Of a stretch of 64,000 bases of DNA, positions 35,547-45,181 are shown one piece after another; position 1 is the first letter of the stretch; each line of letters opens with the position of its first letter. The translations under genes were made by a program, and so were the position numbers. This DNA comes from SZUA-370 sp034003955 (lineage in GTDB: Bacteria; Spirochaetota; Spirochaetia; Treponematales; UBA12059): contig JAVEXO010000011.1 of assembly GCA_034003955.1 (NCBI GenBank), positions 1 to 64,000 on the forward strand. The letters are read 5' to 3'. Under the pieces are notes generated by a model, which was not told where the DNA came from, ran no database searches, and saw only the letters and a program-made list of their open reading frames with translations.

Positions 35547-37202
35547 CTATGCAGGCTCATCCTTTACCTCGTCCCGGAAGCGGATACAGACTCTCGTCCC
35601 ACCATCTCCGGAAATATCTATTGTCCCATGTAATTGTTCGACGAGAAGCCGGACTAGGGTAATGCCTAGGGATGGTTGCTCTTTAGACCCGAAGTTACTC
35701 GGCAGACCAACACCATCGTCAGAAATAAGCAGCTCCAGCGATCCGTCAGACAAGGCAACAAGCGACACCCTCACTTCGCCCTCGGCACCAACAGGATAGG
35801 CATACTTGAAGGCATTGGTGATAAGCTCATTCATGATGAGGCCGCATGGAATGGCTACATTGATAGACAGAACTATGTCCTTGACGTCTGTTGAAAGACA
35901 AATATGCCCTTCGGCGTCGTATGCCTCGAACAACTGTGAAGAGAGCAGGTCTAGGTATCCGTGCATGTCTACACAAGAGTAATCCGGAGATTTATAGAGT
36001 TCCTCATGCACCAGTGACATGGCGGATATACCATTCTGACTGTTGACGAAGGCCTCGATGGCCTCTTCAGGCGTTTTTATAGAAGATGAATGGAGATAGA
36101 GGAGGCTCGATATGACATTAAGGTTGTTCTTGACCCTGTGGTGAACCTCCCTCAGCAGTATCTCCTTCTCCTCAATGGTTTTCCTCAAGCGCTCCTCGTA
36201 TTCCTTCCTCTCGGTTATATCGACGTGTGTGCCTACGATGCGTAGGGCCATACCAGAGGCATCCCGCTCCACGCATTTGCCTCGTGCATGTATCCAACGC
36301 CATCCCCCCGTCTTAGTCCGCATCCTGTACTCATCGTCTATGAAGTCGGTTTCTCCTTCGATACAGGCATTATTAGCCGCCAAGGCAAGGAAGAAATCAT
36401 CAGGATGCACAAGCCTACGCCAAGTTTCCTGCTCTGTTTCAAAAATATTTGACTCATAGCCCAGAATATTAAAATATGCAGGGTTGTAATAACACAGATC
36501 CTTAGGTACATCGAGATCCCATAGGCCATCCATGGTCGCGTCCATGCTCAGCTTGAATCGCTCCTCGCTCTTGGCAAGGGCACGCATCACCCGCTCCGTC
36601 TCCACTCTGTCGGCTAGCAACTTACCTGCGAGCACCGTGGCCAAGGGGTAGAGCACCATCACCGGGAGTGCTATGCGACGGAGTGTATCCAGGCCCCCTG
36701 GGGGAGGAATGGTAAAGGCTCCGAGCAACATGGCCACATGGACGGCAAGCCCGAACAGGTACAGACGACCCGTTGAAGGTGGCCGCTCGAGAGGCTTAAA
36801 GAGACGACGAGCGGCAAGGCCAAGTATAGTAGAAGAGACAACCGTGAGCACGCCCATGGCCACACCGCTTCCACCAAGCAGAAAACGATAGGTGGCGACA
36901 GGCAGGGCCGCCGTCAGTGCGGCAAGATGACCAAAGAACAAGGCACAGAGGCTTAGCATGACAGAGCGGCCGTCGAAGAACAGGCCAGGGCCCATGACAA
37001 AAGGTCTGAGCATGCCAAACAGAGCGGTAGAACCAAAGATAAGGCCCTGAATCACTGCACCCAGGCGTGTCGAAGAAGGCCTGCGCTTCTCTATGAAGCC
37101 AGAAAGAATGCTCAAGGCTATGAGGAGCGTTAGATTCGTCAGAAGATCCAGAAACATCTCTACATTTGAGGCGAGCATGGCTTCATGATAGTAGTCGGCC
37201 AC
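35547..37202 (-). CDS. Sensor histidine kinase: 5TM (LytS-like), PAS, HisKA_2
   Basis: 551 residues. The N-terminal membrane part (about 15-195) resembles the 5TM-LYT domain. A PAS domain follows (about 210-335; RIVGTHVDITERKEYEERL at its end), then a HisKA_2 dimerisation domain with the phosphoacceptor in LLREVHHRVKNNLNVISSLL, then the ATPase (N-box MNELITNAFKYA, G-box SDDGVGLP). No response regulator is adjacent. Start GTG 37202 has no convincing ribosome site; ATG 37178 is the alternative. Confidence 0.88.
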   Translation of the reverse strand: MADYYHEAMLASNVEMFLDLLTNLTLLIALSILSGFIEKRRPSSTRLGAVIQGLIFGSTALFGMLRPFVMGPGLFFDGRSVMLSLCALFFGHLAALTAALPVATYRFLLGGSGVAMGVLTVVSSTILGLAARRLFKPLERPPSTGRLYLFGLAVHVAMLLGAFTIPPPGGLDTLRRIALPVMVLYPLATVLAGKLLADRVETERVMRALAKSEERFKLSMDATMDGLWDLDVPKDLCYYNPAYFNILGYESNIFETEQETWRRLVHPDDFFLALAANNACIEGETDFIDDEYRMRTKTGGWRWIHARGKCVERDASGMALRIVGTHVDITERKEYEERLRKTIEEKEILLREVHHRVKNNLNVISSLLYLHSSSIKTPEEAIEAFVNSQNGISAMSLVHEELYKSPDYSCVDMHGYLDLLSSQLFEAYDAEGHICLSTDVKDIVLSINVAIPCGLIMNELITNAFKYAYPVGAEGEVRVSLVALSDGSLELLISDDGVGLPSNFGSKEQPSLGITLVRLLVEQLHGTIDISGDGGTRVCIRFRDEVKDEPA

Positions 37203-37225
37203 CGGCTACGCAATACCATTCCTTA

Positions 37226-37789
37226 TCATAAAGCTAAGCGATTTCGACGGGCATACAGAAGGCCGGCCAGAGGCAGAACAATGATACCGGTAATAGCCGG
37301 CAAGACGAACAGCCACTTGAGAGCCGTTCCAAGGCTGGCGGCGATGGATGCCAATCTGCTTACCAGGCTACCCGGAGTAGAGGCTAGGAGTATAGACACG
37401 GCAGCATTCTCCACGAGGTCAAAGACAATCGCCCCCAGAGGCAGCCACAGGAGACCAAATCTGGGTTTCCTATCCCTGCCCGCGAACAGCCTGAGCCCAA
37501 AGGCCCAGCAGGAACAGGCCAGAAAGCCATACGATAGCGGGAAGGCCAGATCGAGGGTCCAATGGACGGCTATGGATGCCTTGATCTGGCTTGCGTCATA
37601 CAGCTTCGCCTTGTTGACCGCTTCTGCAGGCGTGTAGAAGAAAACCGTATCGAAGGCTCCGCCTTCAGGTGTTTCTTCCTCCATGATCGCGCCAAGCCGG
37701 GGGAAGCCAAATAAGGCAAATAGAAGGAAGACGGTGATGGCCGCTGCGATGACAGTTTTCCTTGACAGAAATGCTCCGAGTGTACGCAT
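37226..37789 (-). CDS. Hypothetical membrane protein, predicted leaderless
   Basis: 187 residues from ATG 37789: four membrane helices (about 11-29, 75-100, 108-130, 160-180) with an extracytoplasmic loop containing FDTVFFYTPAEAVNKAKLYD and the conserved-looking HWTLDLAFPLSYGFLACS. No family is recognised. The longer reading from 37903 is unlikely because a consensus-like promoter sits directly before ATG 37789. Transcribed divergently from glmS. Confidence 0.65.
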   Translation of the reverse strand: MRTLGAFLSRKTVIAAAITVFLLFALFGFPRLGAIMEEETPEGGAFDTVFFYTPAEAVNKAKLYDASQIKASIAVHWTLDLAFPLSYGFLACSCWAFGLRLFAGRDRKPRFGLLWLPLGAIVFDLVENAAVSILLASTPGSLVSRLASIAASLGTALKWLFVLPAITGIIVLPLAGLLYARRNRLAL

Positions 37790-37796
37790 GAAAGAA

Positions 37797-37825
37797 AGTA
37801 TACTGTCTGCTTTAGAGCGACGCAA
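37797..37825 (-). promoter_or_regulatory. Promoter of the hypothetical membrane protein, leaderless arrangement
   Basis: Minus-strand TTGCGT (37820-37825), 17-base spacer and TATACT (37797-37802), then seven bases to ATG 37789 with no ribosome site. Confidence 0.6.
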
Positions 37826-37878
37826 AGAATACAATGGCCAGACCCATAGACTCCTTTTCTCACGTGGCCAGAGACGGT

Positions 37879-37884
37879 TATAAT
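37879..37884 (+). promoter_or_regulatory. -10 element upstream of glmS
   Basis: TATAAT 52 bases before ATG 37937, with only a weak upstream -35 (TTTTCT or TTCTCA). The leader carries GGGGGA about nine bases before the ATG. Confidence 0.5.
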
Positions 37885-37936
37885 ACTGGGAGGCTCGAGC
37901 CACAGGGGCGCCGAGCCATGCAAGGGGGAATGACGC

Positions 37937-40426
37937 ATGTGTGGAATCGTCTCGCTCGTCTACAAGGATGAGACTAAGAATATGGGCCGGGAGGCCTCGG
38001 ATCTTTTAAAACGGCTGGAATACAGGGGCTATGACTCCACCGGTGCTTCATTCATAGACAAGGATAGGAACATCCTCCTTGTAAAGAAGGTCGGTGCTCC
38101 GAGCAAGGTGACACGAGAGCTCAAGATTCCATCATACAAGGGGCAACGCTTCATAGGGCAGGTTCGATGGGCCACCTACGGAGCGGTTTCTGACGTCAAC
38201 AGCCAGCCTCACCACGTGCAGTGCAAGGTAGAGATGGTTGGTGCCCACAATGGCAATATTTCAAATACCGATTCTCTCAAGACAAGCCTGGCATCCCGCG
38301 GCCACAAGGTTGTTTCCGATAATGATGGAGAGATAATAGTACACCTCGTCGAGGATCATTACGCCGCCAATACGCTTGCTCCCAAGAAGGCCCTAGGCGA
38401 GATGCAACGTGCCTATGAGGCATCAGGCATATCGACACCCATAGACGAGCGGGTGCTGCTCATCATAGACGCCATACGCAAGGCTGAGGCCGAGGCCGAT
38501 GGGTCATACGCCGCTGCAGTAGCCGACCCCCAGGTTCCCGGCGTGTTCGCTATAAAGTCTGGATCGTCACTGTACGCCGGCATGGGTAGCGACGACGACG
38601 GCGGCTTCATAGTCGTATCCAGCGACCTGACATCCGTCATAGCCAAGACTCCTATGCTCATTCCGCTTTCAGAGGGTGAAGGCCTCTGGTACACCCACGA
38701 CCGCTACCTTGTGTTTACCCTCCACGGTGAGGTGCGCTTCTCCGAGCCTAGACTCAAGCGCTCAAAGCTAAACGTACGCGACACCAGCCTCAATCCACGC
38801 TATAAATACTACATGGAACAGGAGATATTCTCCGCTCCTGAAAATATCGATACAATAACTCGATATTATTTTAAGGACGAAACGGAGGCTGCCCTGGCAC
38901 TAGTGCTCGAAGACAATCGCGTGGTCGTCAAGGAACTTCTCGACAAGGCCTGCGCCCTATCGTCCCGCCTCGACGAACAGAGCCTTGGTACTGGCTTCGA
39001 TGAACTGCTAGGATCGGCAGACTATAGGAGCCTCGCGGCCAGGGTCGACGCAGACAGATCTGCCCGTGTCCCTGTGGCTGGGCGCACTACGTTTCGCTCA
39101 GACGAGGCCCAGCTTCTAGGAGATATAGCCCGCTCACGCCCTGCCCGCTCCTTCGACCTTGCCCTCATAGACCTGGCCTTGATATGGAGGAAGCGACGCG
39201 CCGTCACACGCTACGCTCGCGAATTGGCCGATAGCATACGAGAGACACGAAAGGCCGGTGGCACGGTCTATATCGTCGCCTCGGGAACCTCGTATCATGC
39301 AGCCCTGACGGCAGCATACTTCTGGAACGGCCTGGCCAAGGTAGCTGTCTTTCCTTGCAACCCGGGCCAATTCCGCTCTGCCTACATGGATAGCCTCGAC
39401 GATGCCGACATGATACTTGCCGTGTCACAGTCGGGAGAAACCAAGGACCTCGTGGACATACTCAATGATGTGGCAGAGGCGCGACCTCGAATCAAGCGCG
39501 CCTCCCTCGTCAACAACGAAAACAGCCGTATACCCCAGGAGCTTTCCGACTTCTATCTTCCAATACTGTGTGGACCCGAGATAGCCGTAGCCGCAACAAA
39601 GTCTTTTGTTAACCAGCTGCTAATACTCTACATCCTGGCTGCCTCATACTCCCAGCCAGAAGCCGCTGTGAAGGCATCTCTTGTCAAGGCCAAGGGCCTC
39701 ATATCAGACACGCTCCGCCTGTCTCCACCCGACATAGATACCGTGGCTCAGAGACTGTTCTTAAAGCCGTCTATGCACATGCTCGGTACCGGCCTCTTTG
39801 GTCTGGCCCGTGAAGGCGCCCTCAAGATACGAGAAGTCGTCTTAAACCATACCGAGGGATACGACGCCGCCGAGTTCAAGCATGGCCCTAATACAATACT
39901 CGGCAAGAACACCATATTTTCAATAAACGAGATAGAGAGAGCAATAGACGCGACTCTGTCCCTAGCCCGCACAGGATCAGGTGAGGCTGTGGCTAAGACC
40001 ATGCCCTCTAGTGCCGCAGAACTCCTGGCCGGCGACCCTGGCATCATGGAGAGCCTCTTCTCGTATTACCCGCTTGTATTCATATGCCCGCCTGACGCCC
40101 GCGATGCACGCATAACGATAAGCCAGATACATACGCACAAGATACGAGGAGCCGATATCGTGTTATTTGCCGAGAAGCATCCCGAGCTTGACCTTGCGGT
40201 AAAGGGAGTACCCTCAGGCAAAGACGAGTACCAATCGGCCTACGTCGAGATTCCGGCCTCCGGTGACAGATTCCTGTTCGTATTTGCCGCCACCGTGGCT
40301 CTCCAGTACCTGGCCTTCAGGATGTCGGTGCTCAAGATGGAATACCTGGACCGGTTGGGCGTAGTCGACCACGGCGTACACCCCGACGTTCCCAAGAATG
40401 TTAGTAAATCAATTACAGTAGATTAA
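37937..40426 (+). CDS. glmS: Glutamine-fructose-6-phosphate aminotransferase, enlarged form
   Basis: 829 residues; typical GlmS is about 610. The glutaminase domain has the nucleophilic Cys2 (MCGIVSLVYK), RLEYRGYDSTG and VRWATYGAVSDVNSQPH. Two SIS domains follow: VASGTSYHAALTA with AVSQSGETKD, then LNHTEGYDAAEFKHGP, ending in a KSITVD-type C-terminus. It makes glucosamine-6-phosphate for cell-wall synthesis. The excess length lies in several insertions, the largest being about 110 residues between the glutaminase domain and first SIS domain (around residues 300-430). No glmS ribozyme is evident in the short leader. A divergent amidotransferase-SIS paralogue is an alternative reading. Confidence 0.85.
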   Translation: MCGIVSLVYKDETKNMGREASDLLKRLEYRGYDSTGASFIDKDRNILLVKKVGAPSKVTRELKIPSYKGQRFIGQVRWATYGAVSDVNSQPHHVQCKVEMVGAHNGNISNTDSLKTSLASRGHKVVSDNDGEIIVHLVEDHYAANTLAPKKALGEMQRAYEASGISTPIDERVLLIIDAIRKAEAEADGSYAAAVADPQVPGVFAIKSGSSLYAGMGSDDDGGFIVVSSDLTSVIAKTPMLIPLSEGEGLWYTHDRYLVFTLHGEVRFSEPRLKRSKLNVRDTSLNPRYKYYMEQEIFSAPENIDTITRYYFKDETEAALALVLEDNRVVVKELLDKACALSSRLDEQSLGTGFDELLGSADYRSLAARVDADRSARVPVAGRTTFRSDEAQLLGDIARSRPARSFDLALIDLALIWRKRRAVTRYARELADSIRETRKAGGTVYIVASGTSYHAALTAAYFWNGLAKVAVFPCNPGQFRSAYMDSLDDADMILAVSQSGETKDLVDILNDVAEARPRIKRASLVNNENSRIPQELSDFYLPILCGPEIAVAATKSFVNQLLILYILAASYSQPEAAVKASLVKAKGLISDTLRLSPPDIDTVAQRLFLKPSMHMLGTGLFGLAREGALKIREVVLNHTEGYDAAEFKHGPNTILGKNTIFSINEIERAIDATLSLARTGSGEAVAKTMPSSAAELLAGDPGIMESLFSYYPLVFICPPDARDARITISQIHTHKIRGADIVLFAEKHPELDLAVKGVPSGKDEYQSAYVEIPASGDRFLFVFAATVALQYLAFRMSVLKMEYLDRLGVVDHGVHPDVPKNVSKSITVD

Positions 40427-40434
40427 AAGTTTTC

Positions 40435-40486
40435 TCCCTGGCCTCTGGCATATAGCCTAAGGCCAGGGAAGCTTTAAACAGTTTTT
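40435..40486 (+). terminator. Terminator after glmS
   Basis: Ten-base-pair stem TCCCTGGCCT/AGGCCAGGGA (40435-40444 with 40460-40469) with a 15-base structured loop, followed by AGCTTTAAACAGTTTTT. Confidence 0.75.
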
Positions 40487-40688
40487 AATCGGGCTTATAG
40501 GTGTCGGAACTACCATCGCTTGGTATGAGCATCCAGGCGATCAAGTAAACCCAGCCACTCATGCCCGCCAGCCATACCAAGAGCACAAATATCCAGCGTA
40601 CTGTCGCAGAGCTCATACCTAGCTCCCTAGCGAGCCCACCGCAAACACCTGCTATCTTCTTGTCACCCATGGTTCTTTGAATGCTCAT
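40485..40688 (-). CDS. PspC-domain protein
   Basis: 67-residue protein consisting of one PspC domain: GDKKIAGVCGGLARELGMS followed by a single membrane helix (VRWIFVLLVWLAGMSGWVYL). PspC proteins sit in the inner membrane and sense or relay envelope stress; in this stand-alone short form the role is unknown. GGAGA before the ATG. Its end abuts the glmS terminator. Confidence 0.9.
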   Translation of the reverse strand: MSIQRTMGDKKIAGVCGGLARELGMSSATVRWIFVLLVWLAGMSGWVYLIAWMLIPSDGSSDTYKPD

Positions 40689-40702
40689 TGTTTTTCTCCG
40701 AT

Positions 40703-41242
40703 TTATGAATCTCCCAGCATCTCGGCTAGCAGGTTGTCAACATCTGATTGGTCCATGTCTGACTTCCTCTCGAAGGCAAGCTCCTGATTAGCGGCCCGTA
40801 GCTTCCTTAAGAGGCTGTAGATGACGACAAGAAGAAGCTTGTTGCCGCCCTTTGGCTTGCCACGTATGAAGGCACTTATATCGTCTCGGTGCAATCTGAG
40901 GAGTGTAGCCTCATCATCGGCTATGACCGTGGCTGTCCTCTTTACCTTTATGAAGATGCCAGCCTCTCCGAACACGTCACCCGCACCCAGCGTACAGATG
41001 TATACACTTCTAAGCGAACCATCCAGGGAAGCTTCGTCTACACTCACATTAACGGTGCCGGAAAGTATCGCGAAGAAATAAGGGCTTATCTCGTCTTCCT
41101 TGACTATGGATTCCTGCTTATTGCATCGTAAGATAGTCGCCTTGTCCAGAAGAAAATCGAGCTCCTCATGAGACAGGTACTTGAAGGTCGTGATGGCAGC
41201 AGCCTTTTCACGCCATGGTGTTTTTTCGCTTAGTTCTTGCAT
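40703..41242 (-). CDS. Cyclic-nucleotide-binding domain protein
   Basis: 179 residues from ATG 41242. Residues about 20-145 form a cNMP-binding beta-roll (YFFAILSGTVNVSVDE, then LGAGDVFGEAGIF and a KRTATV stretch in place of the phosphate-binding arginine motif), followed by a helical, acidic C-terminus without a DNA-binding HTH. It may be an effector of the cAMP made by the cyclase at 34-35 kb. No Shine-Dalgarno; -10 seven bases before the ATG. Confidence 0.85.
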   Translation of the reverse strand: MQELSEKTPWREKAAAITTFKYLSHEELDFLLDKATILRCNKQESIVKEDEISPYFFAILSGTVNVSVDEASLDGSLRSVYICTLGAGDVFGEAGIFIKVKRTATVIADDEATLLRLHRDDISAFIRGKPKGGNKLLLVVIYSLLRKLRAANQELAFERKSDMDQSDVDNLLAEMLGDS

Positions 41243-41249
41243 GGCTAAA

Positions 41250-41278
41250 ATTGTACAATACGATTCATCACATTGCAA
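41250..41278 (-). promoter_or_regulatory. Promoter of the cNMP-binding gene, leaderless arrangement
   Basis: Minus-strand TTGCAA (41273-41278), 17-base spacer and TACAAT (41250-41255), then seven bases to ATG 41242. Confidence 0.6.
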
Positions 41279-41311
41279 CTGGCGCTAGTCATGACAATAC
41301 CGGTCATTGCC

Positions 41312-42049
41312 CTAGTCCCCCATAAATTCATCAATGTACTTCTGAACCGATTCCGTCATCTCTATTGAAAAATCAGAGTTATACTTGCGACGGCAGAAAG
41401 CTTGAATGTATGTATTAAAATCGAAGCTGGGCTCGGGATGCCGAGCCTTGAACATAGCACGCAGTGCAGGCTCAGACAAACGCTTGTAGGTATCCTTGCA
41501 GACTATGAAACGTCTATCGAAACGTTTAGGCTTGGATCGTAAACGCTGCTGTTCGCTTGGGTAGCCAAATACCAGGAGCGTGACAGGCACCACGTAGGGG
41601 TCAAGCTTGAGTAAAGAAAACACCCGATCGTGATTCTCGAGAATATCTCCTATGTAGCACGAACCTATCCCCAGTGAATCTGCCGCGGTGACCGCGTTCT
41701 GAGCGGCTATCATGGCGTCCTGGGTGGCCAAAATAAAGTCTCCAACACCAGGCTTCCTTGGTTCTGCCCCTGTGGACTCATAACAGTCTAGCCAACGTCT
41801 GCAATCGGCTAAGAAAACTAGAACAAAAGGCGCTGTAGCAATAAAGGGTTGATCGTCACAGCTATCGGCTAGTTCATCCTTTATAGCCTGATCACGCACG
41901 TCTATGATGGTGTATAGCATCTGGTTGCCAGCCGTGGGAGCCTGGATGGCCGCGTCTAGTATCAGGTTCCTGTCAGCCTCACATATATCCTTCTCCATGA
42001 AGGATCGTACAGACTTGCGATCGAACAGCGCTTGTATGATAGCGTTCAA
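41312..42049 (-). CDS. Nitroreductase-family flavoprotein
   Basis: 245 residues. FMN-binding nitroreductase fold: RKSVRSF near the N-terminus, IQAPTAGNQMLY, and AAQNAVTAADSLGIGSCYIGDI. Such enzymes use NAD(P)H to reduce nitro compounds, quinones or flavins; the length and the C-terminal extension resemble NfsA-like forms. Start codon TTG 42049 with AAGGA eight bases upstream; a TATAAT lies a further few bases upstream. Confidence 0.88.
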   Translation of the reverse strand: MNAIIQALFDRKSVRSFMEKDICEADRNLILDAAIQAPTAGNQMLYTIIDVRDQAIKDELADSCDDQPFIATAPFVLVFLADCRRWLDCYESTGAEPRKPGVGDFILATQDAMIAAQNAVTAADSLGIGSCYIGDILENHDRVFSLLKLDPYVVPVTLLVFGYPSEQQRLRSKPKRFDRRFIVCKDTYKRLSEPALRAMFKARHPEPSFDFNTYIQAFCRRKYNSDFSIEMTESVQKYIDEFMGD

Positions 42050-42380
42050 TTGAATTATCCTTTCATTATATTCCTACTTGATAAGCCTTACGGGAATTAG
42101 GCAAAGTCACTGTATCATATCCATCTAACTCTTCAATACATTTTTAGAAGGCGCCTTTCCTGTTAATGTATTTTTTTTAGCATTCCTCACTAAATAATTA
42201 ATTATTTTTACATGTCGCAACTCTGCCACGTACAAGTTTCCCTATCTCGCGCCTGATAGCAAAAGAAAACAATCATTTTTTTTAATTATACGATTTATGT
42301 ACTATCTCAAGATTCTGCCCTTGCACTATTCTTAATGATATTTCATACTCTGTACATCTTTTTTTTTATTAGAGGTCACC
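42050..42380. other. AT-rich non-coding region with promoters
   Basis: A 331-base divergent gap between the nitroreductase and AT-hook genes, with long T-runs (near 42164-42179, 42277-42284 and 42358-42367). It contains a minus-strand TATAAT for the nitroreductase just before its ribosome site and a plus-strand promoter TTGCAC (42321-42326), 17 bases, CATACT (42344-42349) for the AT-hook gene. No conserved RNA is recognised. Confidence 0.5.
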
Positions 42381-42671
42381 ATGCCAAAAGTAGCAAACCC
42401 ACTGATTAAAATCGCCAAGAGGCTTGAAGCCTTGCAGGCTAAATCAACGAAGCTTGCCGAGGAGATTGCCACGCTTTCTACTCTGGTCGCTGAAGAAGCC
42501 AAGAAGAACACTGAAGTTTCGTCTCCTGTAGCTAGCGCTACCCCCAAGGCTACTAGCAAGCCAGCCAAGGCAAAGAGCGCAGAGGCCCCAAAGAAAAAGG
42601 GAAGCACTCCAAAAGCCAAGGACACTACTAATGCGGCTCCCAAGAAGCGGGGAAGACCCGCAAAGAAGTAG
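42381..42671 (+). CDS. Histone H1-like/AT-hook nucleoid protein
   Basis: 96 residues: an N-terminal helical, coiled-coil-like half (IKIAKRLEALQAKSTKLAEE) and an Ala/Lys/Pro-rich unstructured tail ending in an AT-hook core, KKRGRPAKK. Such basic proteins bind the minor groove of AT-rich DNA. Ribosome site GAGGT before the ATG. Confidence 0.8.
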   Translation: MPKVANPLIKIAKRLEALQAKSTKLAEEIATLSTLVAEEAKKNTEVSSPVASATPKATSKPAKAKSAEAPKKKGSTPKAKDTTNAAPKKRGRPAKK

Positions 42672-42672
42672 G

Positions 42673-42699
42673 GATAAAAGGCGGGCGCAAGCTCGCCTA
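42673..42699 (-). terminator. Terminator of the hybrid sensor kinase gene
   Basis: Eight-base-pair stem (42679-42686 with 42691-42698, one G-T pair) around a four-base loop, followed on the minus strand by TTTTATCCC. It overlaps the kinase stop codon and lies between convergent genes. Confidence 0.65.
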
Positions 42700-45045
42700 C
42701 ACATCAAACTCCAGTATAAATTTCGTTCCATTGCCCCTCTCAATCCTAACAGTGCCTTTCAATTGCTCACTCAAGGCTTGCACAAGTTGAAGCCCAAACC
42801 CAGTAAATTTATCAAATGTTACATATTCAGGCATACCAACACCATCGTCTTTTATAGTGATAGTGATATGCCTATTATCATTACGTGAAACTACCTTTAT
42901 GAGTCCGGTCTTGCGATCCTTAAATGCATGCTTCATGGTGTTGGTCAGTAGTTCATTGACGATGATACCGAGTGGTTGCAGGTGTTCTGCATCAAGCATA
43001 AAATTTTGAAGATCTTTTTCAATTATTATTTTATCACTATTGGGAAAATTGCCTACAACTTCATCGAGCAAAGAAGATAGATACTCTTTAACTGACAACT
43101 CGATGAAGCCAGTAGATCGGTACAGCTTCTCATACAACAAAGACATGCTACGAATCCTGTTTTCAGCATCTTGCAAAGCAGTAATTGAAGACGGATCCGT
43201 CATGGTGCCTGCTTGAAGTGATAACAGACTGCTGATAGTAGCCATATTGTTCTTGATGCGATGATGGACTTCTTTTAGAATGAGTTCTTTTTCTTGCAAC
43301 AAGGATTGAACTTTTGCATCTACCATTTTCTTCTGGATTATGACACCCGCTTGCCTGGTGAATGTCTCTATAAAGTCACAATCATACAGTGTTTCTTTGC
43401 TGAAAGACAGAAAGAGCATTGCACCTAATAAATCAGTTTTCTCAACTATGCCAATCGTGTATATTCTATCAAGGCTTAAAATATTTTCAATTTTTTCAGC
43501 CACCCATTTAGGAAAATCTACAGACGAAAGATCAGTAAACTTTCCGTTAAAGCTAACAAACTTGGCTAACCTGAAAAGCTTATTGTATCTCGGCATAAGC
43601 TCAAAATGCTTCCCTATAGGATTATAGCTTAGAAGGCTCAAGACCATGTTTAGGATCTTATTTTCTATTCCCTTTATCGCCATTACTTCTGTGTCACTAT
43701 TTTTTTCGTCAATCTTGAAAAATACAACTATAGTACCAGGATACTTGTTTTGAAAGAATGACACCATATATTCATAGCTACTCTTCACATCTGGCAGAAC
43801 TAGCATGGCCGATATTGAATCATTCAGTTGTCGAAGATTCTCAGCATCCTGCAGCTGCTTCTCTTCTGCCTTTTTCTGTTCCGTAATATCAATATTTGTC
43901 CCAATCCAACGGACAGGTTTACCTTTTTCATTCTTAATAGTATCGCCTCTAGAAAGAATCCATCGCCATTCTCCATTCTTGTGCCTACAGCGATGTATAA
44001 TCTCATACGTTCTCGATTTACCAGTCAAATAATCATTAAGTGCTTTCTCAATCTTCTCCTTATCATCAGGGTGCCAAAGATCCTTCCATCCAGAAAAGGC
44101 ATTTTCCACCTCATCATATGCAAATCCAAGCATGCTTTTCCATCGTGCCGAGTACACGACTTCATCGGAGATCATATCCCAATCCCAAACCCCAGCCTCG
44201 GTGCATTCTATAGCTAGATTGAATCGCTCCTCGCTCTGACGCAAAGATTCTTCTTCAGCTATTCTATGGGTCACATCGAGTGACACACCAAGAATCCCAT
44301 TCACAATTCCCTCTGTATCGAACAGAGGAATCTTACTAGTATCAAGCCACGCAACTGAATTATCTTTGGTATGTATCGTTTCAATTATATGAGTGATAGC
44401 AATTCCTTCATCCATAACTATTCGATCTGCTTTAATAAACCCTTCAGCATCCTTGTCTTTCCATGGCATATCATAATCAGATTTACCAATTATTTCTTTT
44501 GTGTGCTCTAAGCCCGCCGCTCGTGCAAAAGCCAGACTACACCCTTTAAATATGGAGTTTTTATCCTTCCAAAATATTATTCCTGGAAAATTATCCATAA
44601 CATTTAATAGAAGTTGCGCACTCTCATGATCTTTCTTAAGATTTAATTTAAGTGCTTGATTGGCTTCAAACAACTTGAATGCCATTTTTATTGAAGCATC
44701 AAGAACCGTAATCGATGAATTTTTTACTACATAGCCATATGAAGTAATCTTTTCAGTCTTCTCCACTATTTCACGTTTACTATGGGATGACACGAAAACA
44801 ATAGGAATATCATGGCTTGCAAGGATAATGGCGGCGGCTTCGGTGCCATCAATGCCTCCACCCAAATTAATGTCCATGAGCACTAAGTCGATCTCTGGCA
44901 TTGTATTAATCGCTTCTACAGCATCTTCCCCAGTATCAACAGTCTGTATCGCATATCCATAGTCTTCAAGTTGGCGCTTTTCTGACATAGCTATAATAGC
45001 TTCATCTTCAACAAGGAGAATTGTTTTCTTTATGTTTTCATTCAT
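42697..45045 (-). CDS. Response regulator-PAS-PAS-HisKA_2 hybrid histidine kinase
   Basis: 782-residue soluble sensor kinase. Order: receiver domain (about 8-125, phosphoacceptor Asp in DLVLMDINLGG); PAS (about 155-270); PAS (about 275-400, ending WIGTNIDITEQKKAEE); a GAF-like region (about 405-560); HisKA_2 with LILKEVHHRIKNNMATISSL; and a HATPase domain with IIVNELLTNTMKHAF and KDDGVGMP. With a receiver at its N-terminus it may be the target of another kinase. It lies in an AT-richer stretch with lower GC than the genes before it. Confidence 0.93.
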   Translation of the reverse strand: MNENIKKTILLVEDEAIIAMSEKRQLEDYGYAIQTVDTGEDAVEAINTMPEIDLVLMDINLGGGIDGTEAAAIILASHDIPIVFVSSHSKREIVEKTEKITSYGYVVKNSSITVLDASIKMAFKLFEANQALKLNLKKDHESAQLLLNVMDNFPGIIFWKDKNSIFKGCSLAFARAAGLEHTKEIIGKSDYDMPWKDKDAEGFIKADRIVMDEGIAITHIIETIHTKDNSVAWLDTSKIPLFDTEGIVNGILGVSLDVTHRIAEEESLRQSEERFNLAIECTEAGVWDWDMISDEVVYSARWKSMLGFAYDEVENAFSGWKDLWHPDDKEKIEKALNDYLTGKSRTYEIIHRCRHKNGEWRWILSRGDTIKNEKGKPVRWIGTNIDITEQKKAEEKQLQDAENLRQLNDSISAMLVLPDVKSSYEYMVSFFQNKYPGTIVVFFKIDEKNSDTEVMAIKGIENKILNMVLSLLSYNPIGKHFELMPRYNKLFRLAKFVSFNGKFTDLSSVDFPKWVAEKIENILSLDRIYTIGIVEKTDLLGAMLFLSFSKETLYDCDFIETFTRQAGVIIQKKMVDAKVQSLLQEKELILKEVHHRIKNNMATISSLLSLQAGTMTDPSSITALQDAENRIRSMSLLYEKLYRSTGFIELSVKEYLSSLLDEVVGNFPNSDKIIIEKDLQNFMLDAEHLQPLGIIVNELLTNTMKHAFKDRKTGLIKVVSRNDNRHITITIKDDGVGMPEYVTFDKFTGFGLQLVQALSEQLKGTVRIERGNGTKFILEFDV

Positions 45046-45181
45046 ATATACCCCAAGCTTGCTTAAGGCTGTTTTTTCAAAAACAGGCAGTAAAAGTATA
45101 GAAGTTATTAGTTATTTTGCAATAACGAGTCACCAAAAGAATAAATTTTCCATTTGACAGCCCCGCCAAGCACAATCACAC

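Noticed and set aside
37825..37936. glmS ribozyme upstream of glmS
   Set aside because: Leader after the -10 box is only about 45 bases, too short for the ribozyme, and no core motif is visible.
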